Made by a program: the position numbers and the translations under genes. Under the pieces are notes generated by a model. It searched no databases. It was not told where the DNA came from and worked only from the letters and a program-made list of their open reading frames with translations. A stretch of DNA of 64,000 nt from Cupriavidus pauculus (lineage in GTDB: Bacteria > Pseudomonadota > Gammaproteobacteria > Burkholderiales > Burkholderiaceae), in contig NZ_CP044065.1 in NCBI RefSeq assembly GCF_008693385.1, forward strand, positions 558,001-622,000. Reading direction: 5' to 3'. The number at the start of each line of letters is the position of its first letter. Position 1 is the first letter of the stretch. Shown one piece after another: positions 47,584 through 60,184 of this stretch.

Positions 47584-47612
47584 GGAACGTTTCTTGCGCA
47601 GTGATGGTCACA
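47584..47612 (+). promoter_or_regulatory. Candidate sigma-E-type promoter of rpoE
   Basis: GGAACGT (47584-47590), 16 nt, then GTCACA (47607-47612) resembles ECF promoters (GGAACTT ... GTCTA/A). It lies about 100 nt upstream of the rpoE start, suggesting autoregulation. Confidence 0.4.
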
Positions 47613-47711
47613 GAATGCGCTGCGCAACACACGGCAGTTTCGCGAACGTAGGTAAAATACAACGCTTGTCGTGACGACGAAACCAAGAGATACACTGCAG
47701 GTGAACCATTC

Positions 47712-48311
47712 GTGAGCGAACGCGAAGCCGATCAGCTTCTTGTTGAACGCGTCCAGCAGGGCGACAAACGGGCATTTGAATTGCTGGTGGCCAAGTACCA
47801 CCGCAAGATCATTCGCCTGATCTCGCGCCTCGTCAGGGACCCCGCCGAAGTGGAGGATGTGGCGCAGGATGCCTTTATCAAGGCATATCGCGCCTTGCCC
47901 CAATTCCGGGGCGAATCCGCTTTCTACACGTGGCTGTACCGGATTGCGGTCAATACTGCCAAGAACTATCTGGCGACCCAGGGCCGGCGCCCGGAGGCCT
48001 CCAGCGATATTGACGCCGAAGAGGCTGAAACTTTTGCGGACGGTGAACAACTAAGGGATATCAATACGCCGGAGTCGATGCTCCATACGCGGCAGGTGGC
48101 CGAGACGGTCAACCGGGCGATGGAGGCGCTGCCGGAGGAATTGCGTACCGCCATCACCCTTCGCGAGATCGAGGGCCTCAGTTACGAGGAGATCTCCGAG
48201 GCGATGGGGTGCCCCATCGGCACGGTGCGCTCGCGGATCTTCCGCGCGCGGGAAGCCATTGCCGAGAAATTGCGGCCCTTGCTGGGAACGGCAGAGGGCA
48301 AGCGGTGGTAA
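47712..48311 (+). CDS. rpoE: RNA polymerase sigma factor RpoE (sigma-E)
   Basis: ECF sigma factor for envelope stress. The 199-residue product has sigma region 2 (DPAEVEDVAQDAFIKAYRAL) and region 4 (LREIEGLSYEEISEAMGCP). The start is GTG 47712. It is followed by the anti-sigma, RseB and MucD genes, the complete stress-sensing cassette. Confidence 0.95.
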   Translation: MSEREADQLLVERVQQGDKRAFELLVAKYHRKIIRLISRLVRDPAEVEDVAQDAFIKAYRALPQFRGESAFYTWLYRIAVNTAKNYLATQGRRPEASSDIDAEEAETFADGEQLRDINTPESMLHTRQVAETVNRAMEALPEELRTAITLREIEGLSYEEISEAMGCPIGTVRSRIFRAREAIAEKLRPLLGTAEGKRW

Positions 48312-48415
48312 GAAGAATGTCGTGCAGCCAGCGTTGCAGCCTATTCCTGCATCGATAAACGACAAGCAGTAGTACGGGATTTATCGGTGTTCAATGGAAT
48401 TTCTTGGGGTTGGAA

Positions 48416-49078
48416 ATGGGTCAGGCTCATAAGCAGTCGGTTCATGCGGTTCAGGTAGTGGAAGCATCGGAGCAAATCTCCGTATTGATGGACGGCGAGC
48501 TGGCGCCGAACGAAGTCGATGCAGTACTGGCGCTCGCCAAGGGCGATGCCGGCATGGCCGACTGGTCAACCTATCAGCTGATTGGCGATGCCCTGCGGTC
48601 CGAGGAACTCACGCATGCCGGTTCGACCGATGCGTTCCTCGCCCGGTTTTCCGCGACGCTGGAAGCCGAGCCGCACGTGCTGGTTCCCGCGGTTGCCGCG
48701 GCGAGCCGCCAGCGCATGCTCGTGCGCCCGTCGTGGGTACGCCGCGTGATGCCGGGCACCGCGATCGCGGCCGCCGTGGCCGCGGTGAGCTGGGTCGTCG
48801 TGCCGCAGATGCGCGGCCCCGCCGACATCGGTGCGCCGGATGCCGTGGTGGCACGCGCGGAACAGCCGGCGGCAGCCGTGCAGTCCGTCGTCGCCAAGCC
48901 TGCCGCGAGCGGTGCGCTGGTGACCGTCGCGGCCGACAGTTCGCAGATGATCCGCGACCCGCGCCTCGACGAGTACCTGCGCGCGCACCGTACGTCGGTG
49001 GCGACCGATGCCGTCGTGCCCACCATGCGCACGGTGGCCAACGGCGCCAATTTCACCCAGGATAATTCGCAGGAATAA
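48416..49078 (+). CDS. rseA: Anti-sigma-E factor RseA/MucA-type
   Basis: Inner-membrane anti-sigma factor that holds RpoE until cleaved by regulated proteolysis. The 220-residue protein has the cytoplasmic RseA_N domain (EQISVLMDGELAPNEVD), one membrane helix near 110-128 and a periplasmic tail. ATG 48416 is chosen; TTG 48404 and 48410 are in-frame alternatives. rseB starts 53 nt after the stop. Confidence 0.88.
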   Translation: MGQAHKQSVHAVQVVEASEQISVLMDGELAPNEVDAVLALAKGDAGMADWSTYQLIGDALRSEELTHAGSTDAFLARFSATLEAEPHVLVPAVAAASRQRMLVRPSWVRRVMPGTAIAAAVAAVSWVVVPQMRGPADIGAPDAVVARAEQPAAAVQSVVAKPAASGALVTVAADSSQMIRDPRLDEYLRAHRTSVATDAVVPTMRTVANGANFTQDNSQE

Positions 49079-49131
49079 TGCCGGACATGCATAAGGGACA
49101 CACGCCTGCCAACGTAGCAGGCGGATACGGA

Positions 49132-50172
49132 ATGAAGGGCCTGCGCAGGTCCTTTTTTCTGGCCTTGTGTCTGACCGCTGCCGCAGCGACTGCGCAGCCG
49201 GACAGCACGCTGAACCGCCGCGACGCCACCGCATGGCTCAACAAGATCCATCGGGCGGCGCAACGCGAAAACTACGTTGGCACGCTGATCTATCAGCGTG
49301 GCAGCGTGATGCACGCCTCGCGCATCCAGCACTACAGCGACCTCGTGCACAACGAGTACGAACGCCTCGAAACGCTCGATGGCAAGCCGCGTGAAGTGCT
49401 GCGTCAGAACGACGTCGTCCACAGCCTGATTCCCGAAGCGAAGCTCGTGGTCGTGGAGAAGCAGGAAGCAAAGGACCGCTTCCCGGCGCTGCTCGCGACG
49501 AACAAGACCGACGTGCTCGATCTGTACGACATGCGCAAGCTGCCGGCGGAGCGCGTGGCGGGCGTCGAGTGCGAGGTGTTCGCGCTGGAGCCGCACGACA
49601 GCGCGCGGTATGCGGTGCGCCTGTGGGCGGACAAGAACTCGGGATTGCTGATGCGCGCGCAGACGCTGGGCGAGGGCGGCAAGGTGCTCGAGCAGGTCGC
49701 GTTCTCGCAGGTCGATATCGGCGTGCCGTCGGAGAAGCAGCGCATTCTCTCGGCGATCAAGAACTCCAGTTCCTGGAACCACTACGAGGTCAACTACCAG
49801 CCGGCCAACCTGGCCGACGAGGGGTGGACCATCAACCCGCCGCTCAAGGGTTTCCAGAAGATTCGCGAAGTGCGCCGTCCGCTCGGCGAGCTGCGCGCGC
49901 CCGCCCAGGACAGCAAGGACGGGAACAAGGGTCAGGTGTTCGAGGTGCTGCAGGTCGTCTACAGCGACGGCCTTACCGGTCTGTCGATCTTTATCGAGCC
50001 GGTGTCGGAGCAGCGTACGCGCCGCGAAGGCGTGGCCTCTCTCGGCGCGACCCAGGTGGTCGTGCGCCGCGTGTCCGATTACTGGATCACCGTCGTCGGC
50101 GAGGTGCCGGCCGCCACGGTCAAGCAATTCGCAACGGCCGTCGAATACCGTCCGCCCAAGACGGTACACTGA
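49132..50172 (+). CDS. rseB: Sigma-E regulator RseB/MucB
   Basis: Periplasmic protein that shields RseA from site-1 cleavage and senses mislocalised lipids or lipoproteins. The 346-residue product has a signal peptide (1-22, cleavage after TAQ or ATA) and the MucB/RseB lipoprotein-like fold (NYVGTLIYQRG). ATG 49132 puts the signal peptide at the N-terminus; an upstream in-frame ATG at 49078 would bury it. Confidence 0.9.
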   Translation: MKGLRRSFFLALCLTAAAATAQPDSTLNRRDATAWLNKIHRAAQRENYVGTLIYQRGSVMHASRIQHYSDLVHNEYERLETLDGKPREVLRQNDVVHSLIPEAKLVVVEKQEAKDRFPALLATNKTDVLDLYDMRKLPAERVAGVECEVFALEPHDSARYAVRLWADKNSGLLMRAQTLGEGGKVLEQVAFSQVDIGVPSEKQRILSAIKNSSSWNHYEVNYQPANLADEGWTINPPLKGFQKIREVRRPLGELRAPAQDSKDGNKGQVFEVLQVVYSDGLTGLSIFIEPVSEQRTRREGVASLGATQVVVRRVSDYWITVVGEVPAATVKQFATAVEYRPPKTVH

Positions 50173-50255
50173 GCCGGTTCGGGGCGTCCCATGGGACGCT
50201 CCTTGCATTTCTTTCTCACTGCATTCCTTTCTCGCTGCAATCCCGGGAGCCGTCG

Positions 50256-51764
50256 ATGATGATGAAATCTCCATCCGTGGTGCGAACCATGGTCATGGTG
50301 GCCATGCTCGTGCTTGGCCCGGCCGTTTCCATGTCCGGCCACGCACAAGCCGCGGCATCGAACTACAACCTGCCGGACTTTACCGATCTGGTGGAGAAGG
50401 CCAGCCCCGCCGTCGTGAATATCCGTACCACCGAACGCGTGCGCGCGCGCGGCAACGGCACGCCCGACGATGACGAGATGGCCGAGTTCTTCCGCCGGTT
50501 CTTCGGCGTGCCGATGCCGGGCCAGCCGACGCCTCCGGGCGGTGGCGGCAATACGCCGCGCCGCGGTCAGCCGCCGCAGGGCGAGGAGCAGAGCCGTGGC
50601 GTGGGGTCGGGCTTCATCATCAGCCAGGACGGCTACGTGATGACGAACGCCCACGTGGTGGCCGATGCGGAAACCATCTACGTGACGCTGCCGGACAAGC
50701 GCGAGTTCAAGGCCAAGCTGATCGGCTCCGACAAGCGGACCGACGTGGCGCTGATCAAGCTGGAGGCGACGGGCCTGCCGCGCCTGACGCTCGGGGACTC
50801 GGACAAGATCCGCCCGGGCGAATGGGTGCTGGCCATCGGCTCGCCGTTCGGGCTCGACAACAGCGTGACGGCGGGCATCGTCTCGGCCAAGGGCCGCGAC
50901 ACCGGCGACTACCTGCCGTTTATCCAGACCGACGTGGCGGTGAACCCGGGCAATTCCGGCGGCCCGCTGATCAACCTGCGCGGCGAGGTCATCGGCATCA
51001 ACTCGCAGATCTACAGCCGCAGCGGCGGCTATATGGGCATTTCGTTCGCGATTCCGATCGACGAGGCGATGCGCGTGGTCGAGCAGCTCAAGACGTCGGG
51101 CAAGGTCACGCGCGGCCGGATCGCGGTGGCGATCGGCGACGTGACGAAGGAAGTGGCCGATTCGCTGGGGCTGGGCCGCGCGCGTGGCGCGCTGGTCGGC
51201 AGCGTCGAGCCGGGCGGCCCCGCGGAAAAGGCGGGTATCGAGGCGGGTGACATCATCCTGAAGTTCAACGGCCGCGATATCGAGAAGGCCTCGGATCTGC
51301 CGCGCATGGTGGGCGACACCAAGCCGGGCACGCGCGTGCCGCTGCAGTTCTGGCGCAAGGGCCAGACGCGCGACGTGTCGATCACGGTTGCCGAACTGGA
51401 ACCCGACAACGCCAAGGTGGCGCGCTCGCGCGGCGGCGACAAGAAGGGCGGCGACGAGGGCGCCCAGCAGGCACCGAAGCCCAATGCGCTCGGACTGGTG
51501 GTAAATGACCTCGCCGAAGCGCGCCTCAAGGAGCTCAAGGTCAAGTCGGGCGTCGAAGTCGATACGGCAGACGGTCCGGCGTTGCGGGCCGGGATTCGTC
51601 CGGGCGACATCATCCTGCGCCTCGGCGACACGGACGTTACGGGCGCGCGCCAGTTCAACGATCTGGTCAAGGCGCTCGACAAGAGCCGCATCGTGGCCAT
51701 CTTCGTGCGCCGCGGCGACGCCACGCAGGTGCTGACACTGCGCCCGAACGGGCAGGCCCGCTGA
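50256..51764 (+). CDS. mucD: Periplasmic serine protease DegP/MucD (HtrA family)
   Basis: Heat- and stress-induced protease and chaperone of the periplasm. The 502-residue protein has a signal peptide (about 1-33), a trypsin-like domain with His133, Asp163 and Ser234 (GNSGGP) and two PDZ domains. The start is the first of three ATG codons at 50256, with CGGGAG six bases before. Its place after rpoE-rseA-rseB matches MucD of Pseudomonas. Confidence 0.95.
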   Translation: MMMKSPSVVRTMVMVAMLVLGPAVSMSGHAQAAASNYNLPDFTDLVEKASPAVVNIRTTERVRARGNGTPDDDEMAEFFRRFFGVPMPGQPTPPGGGGNTPRRGQPPQGEEQSRGVGSGFIISQDGYVMTNAHVVADAETIYVTLPDKREFKAKLIGSDKRTDVALIKLEATGLPRLTLGDSDKIRPGEWVLAIGSPFGLDNSVTAGIVSAKGRDTGDYLPFIQTDVAVNPGNSGGPLINLRGEVIGINSQIYSRSGGYMGISFAIPIDEAMRVVEQLKTSGKVTRGRIAVAIGDVTKEVADSLGLGRARGALVGSVEPGGPAEKAGIEAGDIILKFNGRDIEKASDLPRMVGDTKPGTRVPLQFWRKGQTRDVSITVAELEPDNAKVARSRGGDKKGGDEGAQQAPKPNALGLVVNDLAEARLKELKVKSGVEVDTADGPALRAGIRPGDIILRLGDTDVTGARQFNDLVKALDKSRIVAIFVRRGDATQVLTLRPNGQAR

Positions 51765-51847
51765 AGCGGGCGCCCCGGCCCTCGTCTTGCTCAGATGCAG
51801 GGCGATGGCGGGGGAAGCCGGACAATGTGGCACAACGTGGCCAGCCA

Positions 51848-51878
51848 ACGTCGCGCGAGAAGCGCGGCGTTTTTTCTT
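51848..51878 (+). terminator. Terminator after mucD
   Basis: Stem ACGTCGCGC / GCGCGGCGT (51848-51856, 51862-51870, one G-T pair) with loop GAGAA and a T-run closes the sigma-E operon. The rest of the 303-bp gap to lepA holds a TGTAAAAT -10-like element (51958-51965) without a clear -35. Confidence 0.85.
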
Positions 51879-52067
51879 GATGCGCACCGAGTGTTGTGTG
51901 GGCCACCCGGCCCGGTGGAGCCGGACCATTTGAAGTCACGGAACCCTTTGAAATTCCTGTAAAATCTCGGTTTGGCGCGCGGATTGCGAAACACCCGCAC
52001 ATGCGCGCCGCCCCGCATCCGGCCAGACAGACCGACCCGGCCGCGCCACGCTTCCCAGAACTTGTAG

Positions 52068-53861
<1,794 letters not shown>

Positions 53862-53894
53862 GAACACAAAGAAACCGACAATCAAAACGCCGTC

Positions 53895-54794
53895 ATGAAT
53901 TTCGCCTTGATCCTTTTTGTGCTGGTGGTCATTACGGGCATTGCCTGGGTCGCGGACAAGCTCGTCTTCGAGCGCCAGCGCCGCAGTGTGGCGCAGCTGG
54001 CGCTGGCCGAGTTCGACGCGAACCGCAGCCAGCTTGCCACGACGCATGGTGGCGCCGAGCTCGATACCTCGCGCGCCCGGCTGGCCGAAGAAAAGATGCG
54101 CCAGCCCTGGTGGCTCGAATATTCGGCGAGTTTCTTCCCGGTCATCCTCGCGGTGTTCGTGCTGCGCTCCTTCGTGGTGGAGCCGTTCAAGATTCCGTCG
54201 GGCTCGATGATCCCGACGCTGCTGATCGGCGATTTCATCCTCGTGAACAAGTACGACTACGGCATTCGCCTGCCGGTGATCAACAAGAAGGTCATGAACG
54301 TGGGCGAGCCGCAGCGCGGCGACGTGATGGTGTTCCGTTACCCGAAGGACGAATCGCTCGACTACATCAAGCGCGTGATCGGCGTGCCCGGCGATGTGGT
54401 CCGGTACGAGAACAAGAAGCTCACGATCAACGGCAAGCCGGCCGAGTACCAGCCGCTGCCCGACTACCTCGACGAAGAGCGCCTCACGTATTCGAAGCAT
54501 TTCACCGAGACGCTGCCCGGCGGTCCGTCGCACGGTATCCTCAACGACGCCGACCGGCCCGCGTTCGTGGCCGGCGCCGACCCGGATTTTCCGTTCCACG
54601 AGAACTGCACTTACAATCAGCAGGGGCTGACGTGCAAGGTGCCCGAGGGTCATTACTTCGTCATGGGTGACAACCGGGACAACAGCCTCGATTCGCGGTA
54701 CTGGGGATTCGTACCGGATAAGAATGTGGTGGGAAAGGCATTCGTGATCTGGATGAATCTGGGCAATTTCGGACGCGTGGGAACGTTCAAATAG
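53895..54794 (+). CDS. lepB: Signal peptidase I
   Basis: Cleaves signal peptides at the outer face of the inner membrane. The 299-residue product has helices near 1-20 and 77-95, and the Ser/Lys dyad Ser104 (PSGSMIPTL) and Lys159 (LDYIKRVIG). GDNRDNSLDSR is box E. It follows lepA after 33 nt. Confidence 0.96.
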   Translation: MNFALILFVLVVITGIAWVADKLVFERQRRSVAQLALAEFDANRSQLATTHGGAELDTSRARLAEEKMRQPWWLEYSASFFPVILAVFVLRSFVVEPFKIPSGSMIPTLLIGDFILVNKYDYGIRLPVINKKVMNVGEPQRGDVMVFRYPKDESLDYIKRVIGVPGDVVRYENKKLTINGKPAEYQPLPDYLDEERLTYSKHFTETLPGGPSHGILNDADRPAFVAGADPDFPFHENCTYNQQGLTCKVPEGHYFVMGDNRDNSLDSRYWGFVPDKNVVGKAFVIWMNLGNFGRVGTFK

Positions 54795-54853
54795 CAGGGA
54801 ACAGGCGTTCTTTTCGCGCCGCGCAAACACTCACATAGAAGAGAGAAGCGCAT

Positions 54854-55258
54854 ATGGGTCAATGGGTCAGCATCAACAGGAAACAACAGCTTCGTGATGT
54901 GATGTATAAGTCGCATCGATCGCGAGGTTTTTCGATGGGGTCGTTACTCATCGTCATCGTCATACTGATCTGCGTGATCTTGCCCGCAGTGAAGTCGATA
55001 CCGAGTGTGCTCGAATATTTCTCGGTGCGGCGCGCGGTGACGTTTGCGAAGGACCACGCCGCGAACCGCAAGGAAGTGGCGACGTACTTCGACAAGCAGG
55101 CGCAGATCGACCAGATTTCCTCGATCAAGGGTGAGGATCTGGACGTGCAGGAAGATGAAGGCGGTCGCGTGCGCGCGATCGATTTTTCGTACCGGACCGA
55201 GATTCCCGTCTACGGCGCCGTGAGTCTATTGATTACCTATTCGGGAACGCAGCACTGA
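54854..55258 (+). CDS. DUF4845 membrane protein
   Basis: A 134-residue protein with one membrane helix (about 32-50) and a small extracytoplasmic domain, of the DUF4845 family commonly found between lepB and rnc. Function unknown; the pseudopilin-like N-terminal helix and conserved place suggest a role linked to secretion or LepB. ATG 54854 is preceded by GAGAGAAG. A second start at Met17 or Met28 is possible. rnc starts 1 nt after its stop. Confidence 0.8.
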   Translation: MGQWVSINRKQQLRDVMYKSHRSRGFSMGSLLIVIVILICVILPAVKSIPSVLEYFSVRRAVTFAKDHAANRKEVATYFDKQAQIDQISSIKGEDLDVQEDEGGRVRAIDFSYRTEIPVYGAVSLLITYSGTQH

Positions 55259-55259
55259 C

Positions 55260-56030
55260 ATGAACCTCGACGCATTGCAGCAACGGCTCGGCTACCGATT
55301 CAGCAAGCCCGAATTGCTGCAACAAGCGCTGACGCACCGCAGCCACAGCGCCCAGCACAACGAACGCCTCGAATTCCTGGGCGATTCGGTGCTCAACTGC
55401 GCCGTGGCGGACATGCTCTACGGCATGTTCGGCAAGCTCGACGAAGGTGACCTGTCGCGTGTGCGCGCCAACCTCGTGAAGCAGCAGGCGCTGTACGAGA
55501 TCGCCCAGATGCTGCAGCTGTCCGACACGCTGCGGCTGGGCGAGGGCGAGCTCAAGAGCGGCGGCTTCCGCCGTCCGTCGATCCTGGCGGACGCGCTGGA
55601 GGCCATCGTCGGCGCGGTGTTCCTCGACTCTGGCTTCGATGCGGCGCGCGGATTGATCCGCAAGCTGTACATCCCGATTCTCGAGCAGGTGGATCCGCGC
55701 ACGCTGGGCAAGGACGCCAAGACCCTGCTGCAGGAGTATCTGCAGGGGCACAAAATCGCGCTGCCGCAGTACAACGTCGTCGCCACCCATGGCGCCGCGC
55801 ACAGCCAGCAGTTTGAAGTCGAATGCACGGTGCCTAAACTGGAAGTCAGCGTGTTCGGCACGGGCGCCTCGCGGCGCGCGGCCGAACAGGCGGCAGCGAA
55901 GCTTGCACTCGACGAAGTACAGAAGCTCGTGCCGCAGCTGCTCAAGCGCAGCCGCGCCGAGCGCACGGGCAAGACACGCAAGCAACCTGTGCCACCCGAT
56001 CCCCAGTTGTCTCTCAGGTTGAAGGAATGA
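55260..56030 (+). CDS. rnc: Ribonuclease III
   Basis: Cuts double-stranded RNA in rRNA precursors and some mRNAs. The 256-residue product has the RNase III signature [11 protein letters not shown] and a C-terminal dsRNA-binding domain (about 155-225) followed by a basic tail. It overlaps era by ATGA. Confidence 0.96.
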   Translation: MNLDALQQRLGYRFSKPELLQQALTHRSHSAQHNERLEFLGDSVLNCAVADMLYGMFGKLDEGDLSRVRANLVKQQALYEIAQMLQLSDTLRLGEGELKSGGFRRPSILADALEAIVGAVFLDSGFDAARGLIRKLYIPILEQVDPRTLGKDAKTLLQEYLQGHKIALPQYNVVATHGAAHSQQFEVECTVPKLEVSVFGTGASRRAAEQAAAKLALDEVQKLVPQLLKRSRAERTGKTRKQPVPPDPQLSLRLKE

Positions 56031-56965
56031 CCGAATTACAGCCTCCGTCGCAAGAAGCGGCGGGCAACCCCGATGCCCCGGCGTTCCGCTGCGGCACGGT
56101 GGCCATCGTTGGCCGTCCCAACGTCGGCAAGTCCACGCTGATGAACGCGCTGGTCGGCCAGAAGATCAGCATCACGTCCCGCAAGGCGCAGACCACGCGC
56201 CACCGCCTCGTCGGCATCCAGACCACCGACGACGCGCAGTTCGTGTTCGTCGATACGCCGGGCTTCCAGACGCGCCATGCCAGCGCGCTCAATCGTTCGC
56301 TGAACCGCGCGGTCACGTCCACGCTGTCGTCGGTCGACCTCGTGCTGTTCGTGGTCGAGGCCGGGTATTACGGCCCCGATGACGAGAAGGTGCTCGCGCT
56401 GCTGCCGAAGAATACGCCGGTGCTGCTCGTGACCAACAAGCTCGACCGGCTCGGCGAGAACCGCGCCGAGGTCATGATGCCGTTCCTGGAAAAGATGGGA
56501 CACCAGTTCCCGTTCCGGGAAGTGGTGCCGATGTCGGCCAAGACGCGCGACCATATCGATCGCCTGATGGCGATCATCCGTCCGTACCTGCCGGAAGGCG
56601 AGCCGATGTACGACGCGGACGCGATGACCGATCGCAGCGAGCGTTTCCTCGCGTCGGAAATCATCCGCGAGAAGGTGTTCCGCTGGACCGGCGACGAGCT
56701 GCCGTACACGAGCACGGTGATCATCGACAAGTTCGAGACCGAAGGCCGCCTGCGGCGCGTGTTCGCGACGATCCTCGTCGAGCGCGACGCGCACAAGGCG
56801 ATGATCATCGGCAACAAGGGCAGCAAGCTCAAGCAGATCTCGACCGAGGCGCGCCTCGACATGGAGAAGCTGTTCGACGGCAAGGTCTACCTGGAGATGT
56901 GGATCAAGGTCAAGAGCGGCTGGGCCGACAACGAAGCGGGACTGCGTGCCTACGGATACGAGTAA
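56027..56965 (+). CDS. era: GTPase Era
   Basis: Essential GTPase for 30S maturation that binds the 3' end of 16S rRNA. The 312-residue protein has the G1 motif GRPNVGKST at 29-37, DTPGF, NKLD, and a C-terminal KH domain ([19 protein letters not shown]). It is translationally coupled to rnc. Confidence 0.97.
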   Translation: MTELQPPSQEAAGNPDAPAFRCGTVAIVGRPNVGKSTLMNALVGQKISITSRKAQTTRHRLVGIQTTDDAQFVFVDTPGFQTRHASALNRSLNRAVTSTLSSVDLVLFVVEAGYYGPDDEKVLALLPKNTPVLLVTNKLDRLGENRAEVMMPFLEKMGHQFPFREVVPMSAKTRDHIDRLMAIIRPYLPEGEPMYDADAMTDRSERFLASEIIREKVFRWTGDELPYTSTVIIDKFETEGRLRRVFATILVERDAHKAMIIGNKGSKLKQISTEARLDMEKLFDGKVYLEMWIKVKSGWADNEAGLRAYGYE

Positions 56966-56970
56966 GGGGC

Positions 56971-57852
56971 ATGGCTGAAGCGCGCCGCGGCGCCGGCAAC
57001 GTGCGCCGCGCCGATCCCATTGCCGAGGAGGCCGCCGAGCTGCTTGCCACGCAGGCGGTGCCGTCCATGAGCGCTTCCGTCGCGCTCGGGCGCGAGATGA
57101 TGGACCGCGCGATGCGCATCGTGCCCGCGCGCAGCGAGGCGCGCGTCACGAACGAGACGGGCTTCGTGCTCCATGCCTATCCGTACCGCGAAACGAGCCT
57201 GATCCTCGATGTCTTCACGCGCGATCATGGCCGGATGGCAATGGTCGCCAAGGGCGCCAAGCGTCCGCACTCCGCGCTGCGCGCCGTGCTTCAGCATTTT
57301 CATCCGATCTCGCTGTCCTGGAGCGGCCGCGGCGAAGTCAAGACGCTGACGAAGGCCGAGTACGTCGGGGGCATGCTGCCGATGGCCGGCGATGCGCTGC
57401 TCTCCGGCTTCTACCTCAATGAGCTGCTGCTGCGGTTCTGCCCGCGCGAGGATGCCCATCCCGCGCTGTTCAAGCATTACATGATCACGCTCACGCGGCT
57501 GGCCCATGGCGAGGCCGCGGGGCTCGTGCTGCGGAGTTTCGAGCGCGTGCTGCTGCAGGAGACCGGGTTTGCCGTGGCGTTCGACCGCTGCGCGGGCACG
57601 GACGAACGCGTGCAGCCCGGCCTCGACTATGTGTACCAGCCCGAACGCGGCGTGCGCCGCGCGCAGGCGAGCGATCCGTCCAGCTGGCCGGTGGTGTCGG
57701 GCCAGACCCTGCTCGATATGGCACAGGACGATTACGGGCGCGCGCAGACCGTCGCGCAGAGCCGTGGCCTGATGCGGTTCCTGCTGCATTATCATTTGCA
57801 GGGCGTGCCGCTGAAAACGCGGCAGATCCTGATCGACCTGCAATTCCTCTAA
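56971..57852 (+). CDS. recO: DNA repair protein RecO
   Basis: Helps RecR load RecA in the RecFOR pathway. The 293-residue product has a RecO OB-fold ([20 protein letters not shown]) preceded by an extra 60-residue Ala/Arg-rich N-terminus, longer than the E. coli protein. ATG 56971 has AAGGGG upstream, which supports this start, though a shorter form is possible. Confidence 0.92.
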   Translation: MAEARRGAGNVRRADPIAEEAAELLATQAVPSMSASVALGREMMDRAMRIVPARSEARVTNETGFVLHAYPYRETSLILDVFTRDHGRMAMVAKGAKRPHSALRAVLQHFHPISLSWSGRGEVKTLTKAEYVGGMLPMAGDALLSGFYLNELLLRFCPREDAHPALFKHYMITLTRLAHGEAAGLVLRSFERVLLQETGFAVAFDRCAGTDERVQPGLDYVYQPERGVRRAQASDPSSWPVVSGQTLLDMAQDDYGRAQTVAQSRGLMRFLLHYHLQGVPLKTRQILIDLQFL

Positions 57853-57862
57853 TGAAGACAGC

Positions 57863-58657
57863 ATGATTTTCCACGCGAATCCCGGCGTCATCGACCTCGG
57901 CGTCAACATCGACCACGTGGCCACGCTGCGCAACGCGCGCGGTACGGTCTATCCCGATCCGATCCAGGCCGCGCTGCAGGCCGAGGAGGCTGGCGCGGAT
58001 CTGATCACGCTGCACCTGCGCGAGGACCGTCGCCATATCCGCGATGCCGACGTGCGCGCGCTGCGCCCGAAGCTCGCCACGCGCATGAACCTGGAATGCG
58101 CGATTACCGCCGAGATGCTCGATATCGCATGCGAGATCCAGCCCCAGGACGTCTGCCTCGTGCCCGAGAAGCGCACGGAGGTCACGACCGAGGGCGGTCT
58201 CGACGTGGTGGGGCACTACGCGCAGGTGGAAGCCGCATGCCGCCAGCTTGCGGCGGCGGGCATCCGCGTGTCGCTGTTCATCGATCCGGATCCCGAACAG
58301 ATCGCGGCGTCGAAGGCCGTCGGCGCGCCCGTCATCGAACTGCACACCGGCCGCTATGCCGATGCGCACGATGCGGCGGAGCAGGCCGCGGAACTCGAGC
58401 GTGTGGCGGCGGGCGTGGTCGCCGGCGAGAACCACGGCCTGATCGTCAATGCCGGTCATGGCCTGCATTACACGAACGTGCAGCCGATCGCGGCGCTGCC
58501 GGGCATCAAGGAACTCAATATCGGCCATGCGATCGTCGCCCACGCGGTGTTCGCGGGCTGGCAGAACGCGGTGCGCGAGATGAAGGCCATCATGGTCGCC
58601 GCGCGCCTCGGTACGCGCTATCCGTCGGTTTCGACGTTCGCCGGAAAGTCCGCGTGA
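57863..58657 (+). CDS. pdxJ: Pyridoxine 5'-phosphate synthase
   Basis: Last ring-closing step of the DXP-dependent vitamin B6 pathway. The 264-residue TIM barrel has [16 protein letters not shown] at its start and [12 protein letters not shown]. It overlaps acpS (GTGA), the conserved pdxJ-acpS pair. Confidence 0.96.
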   Translation: MIFHANPGVIDLGVNIDHVATLRNARGTVYPDPIQAALQAEEAGADLITLHLREDRRHIRDADVRALRPKLATRMNLECAITAEMLDIACEIQPQDVCLVPEKRTEVTTEGGLDVVGHYAQVEAACRQLAAAGIRVSLFIDPDPEQIAASKAVGAPVIELHTGRYADAHDAAEQAAELERVAAGVVAGENHGLIVNAGHGLHYTNVQPIAALPGIKELNIGHAIVAHAVFAGWQNAVREMKAIMVAARLGTRYPSVSTFAGKSA

Positions 58658-59076
58658 TCTCCGGCATCGGCACCGACATCATCGAGATCGACCGCGTGCG
58701 CGGCGTGATGGAGCGCACGCGCGGACGCTTTGCCGAGAAGATCCTCGGCCCACGCGAACTCAAGATCTATCACGCACGCAAGGCACGCTCGGAAAAGCGC
58801 GGGCTCGCGTTCCTGTGCACGCGCTTCGCGGCCAAGGAGGCGTTTTCCAAGGCCATCGGCCTCGGCATGCGCTGGCCCATGACGTGGCGCGCGATGGAAC
58901 TGGTGAACCTGCCGTCGGGCGAGCCCACGCCGGTCTGCTCGGGCGAGCTGGCCGAGTGGGTTCGGGAACGCGGGCTGACCATTCGGGTCAGTGTCAGCGA
59001 CGAACACGCGTATGCGGTCGCCTTCGCGATCGCCGAGCGTGGCGTGCCCTCCAACGAATCCAATCAGACACTATGA
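58654..59076 (+). CDS. acpS: Holo-[acyl-carrier-protein] synthase
   Basis: Attaches 4'-phosphopantetheine to Ser37 of ACP. The 140-residue product has the Mg-binding [12 protein letters not shown] and [10 protein letters not shown]. The start is GTG 58654, inside the pdxJ stop. It ends in an ATGA overlap with nagZ. Confidence 0.95.
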   Translation: MISGIGTDIIEIDRVRGVMERTRGRFAEKILGPRELKIYHARKARSEKRGLAFLCTRFAAKEAFSKAIGLGMRWPMTWRAMELVNLPSGEPTPVCSGELAEWVRERGLTIRVSVSDEHAYAVAFAIAERGVPSNESNQTL

Positions 59077-60122
59077 ACAAGAAGACCTCCGGCAAGCGGC
59101 CGGGCCCGGTAGTGCTCGACGTCGTCGGCAAGCAGCTCGATGACGAGGATATCCGCCGTATCGCGCATCCGTTGACGGGTGGCGTGATCCTGTTCGCGCG
59201 CAACTTCGAGTCGCGCGCGCAACTCGTGGCGCTCACGCGCGCCATCCGCGAGGTGCGGCAGGACGTGCTGATCTGCATCGACCACGAAGGCGGCCGCGTG
59301 CAGCGCTGCAAGACCGACGGCTTCACGCATCTGCCCGCGATGGCAAAGCTTGGCGCGCTGTGGGATCAGGACGTGCTGGCGGCCACCAAGGCCACGATCG
59401 CGTGCGGCTACGTGCTGGCAGCCGAGCTGCGCGCCTGCGATATCGACCTGAGCTTCACGCCCGTGCTCGACCTCGATTACGGCAGTAGCGGCGTGATCGG
59501 CGATCGCGCGTTCCATGCGGATCCCCGCGTGGTGACGATGCTGGCGAATCACCTGACGCATGGCCTGCTGCTCGCGGGCATGAGCAACTGCGGCAAGCAT
59601 TTTCCGGGGCATGGTTTCGTCGCGGCGGACTCGCACGTCGCGGTGCCGGTGGACGAGCGTTCGCTCGACGAGATCCTCGAACGCGATGCACGTCCCTACG
59701 ACTGGATGGGGCAGGCGCTGGCATCGGTGATGCCCGCGCACGTGATCTATCCCAGGGTCGATCCGAATCCGGCGGGCTTCTCGCGCTTCTGGCTGCAGGA
59801 CATCCTGCGCTCGCAGCTCGGTTTCGAAGGCGTGATCTTCAGCGACGACCTCAGCATGGAAGGCGCCAGCGTTGCGGGCACCGTCACGCAGGCCGCGCGC
59901 GCGGCGATCGATGCCGGCTGCGACATGGTGCTGATCTGCAATCATCCCGATCGCGCGGACCAACTGCTCGCGGAGCTGGACGTGCGCATCGGCAAGGCGT
60001 CGCAGCGCCGTATCCGCAAGCTGTTCGGCCGCAGGAAGCCGCTCGAGTGGAATCGCCTGCAGCAGGAGCCCGAGTACCGCGCGGCGCTGGCGCTGCTCAA
60101 GAGCCATGACCTGATCGCATGA
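59073..60122 (+). CDS. nagZ: Beta-N-acetylhexosaminidase
   Basis: Cytoplasmic glycoside hydrolase family 3 enzyme that removes GlcNAc from anhydro-muropeptides in peptidoglycan recycling. The 349-residue product has DHEGGRVQR, the KHFPGHG loop and the catalytic Asp in FSDDLSMEG. Last gene of the lepA-nagZ run; a terminator follows. Confidence 0.95.
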   Translation: MNKKTSGKRPGPVVLDVVGKQLDDEDIRRIAHPLTGGVILFARNFESRAQLVALTRAIREVRQDVLICIDHEGGRVQRCKTDGFTHLPAMAKLGALWDQDVLAATKATIACGYVLAAELRACDIDLSFTPVLDLDYGSSGVIGDRAFHADPRVVTMLANHLTHGLLLAGMSNCGKHFPGHGFVAADSHVAVPVDERSLDEILERDARPYDWMGQALASVMPAHVIYPRVDPNPAGFSRFWLQDILRSQLGFEGVIFSDDLSMEGASVAGTVTQAARAAIDAGCDMVLICNHPDRADQLLAELDVRIGKASQRRIRKLFGRRKPLEWNRLQQEPEYRAALALLKSHDLIA

Positions 60123-60141
60123 CCGGGCGGGGACAACAATA

Positions 60142-60170
60142 AAAAAAGGCAGCCGAGGCTGCCTTTTTTA
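60142..60170. terminator. Bidirectional terminator between nagZ and efp
   Basis: Stem AAAAAGGCAGC / GCTGCCTTTTT around 60144-60169 with a 4-nt loop, A-run on the left and T-run on the right; serves both convergent genes. Confidence 0.9.
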
Positions 60171-60184
60171 TCGAGCGTGCGAGA

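Noticed and set aside
17387..47660. Shared ACGTAGGTAAAA upstream of the M14 peptidase (about 17387) and rpoE (about 47647)
   Set aside because: A 12-base match between two places in 64 kb is expected many times by chance, and the positions relative to the genes differ.
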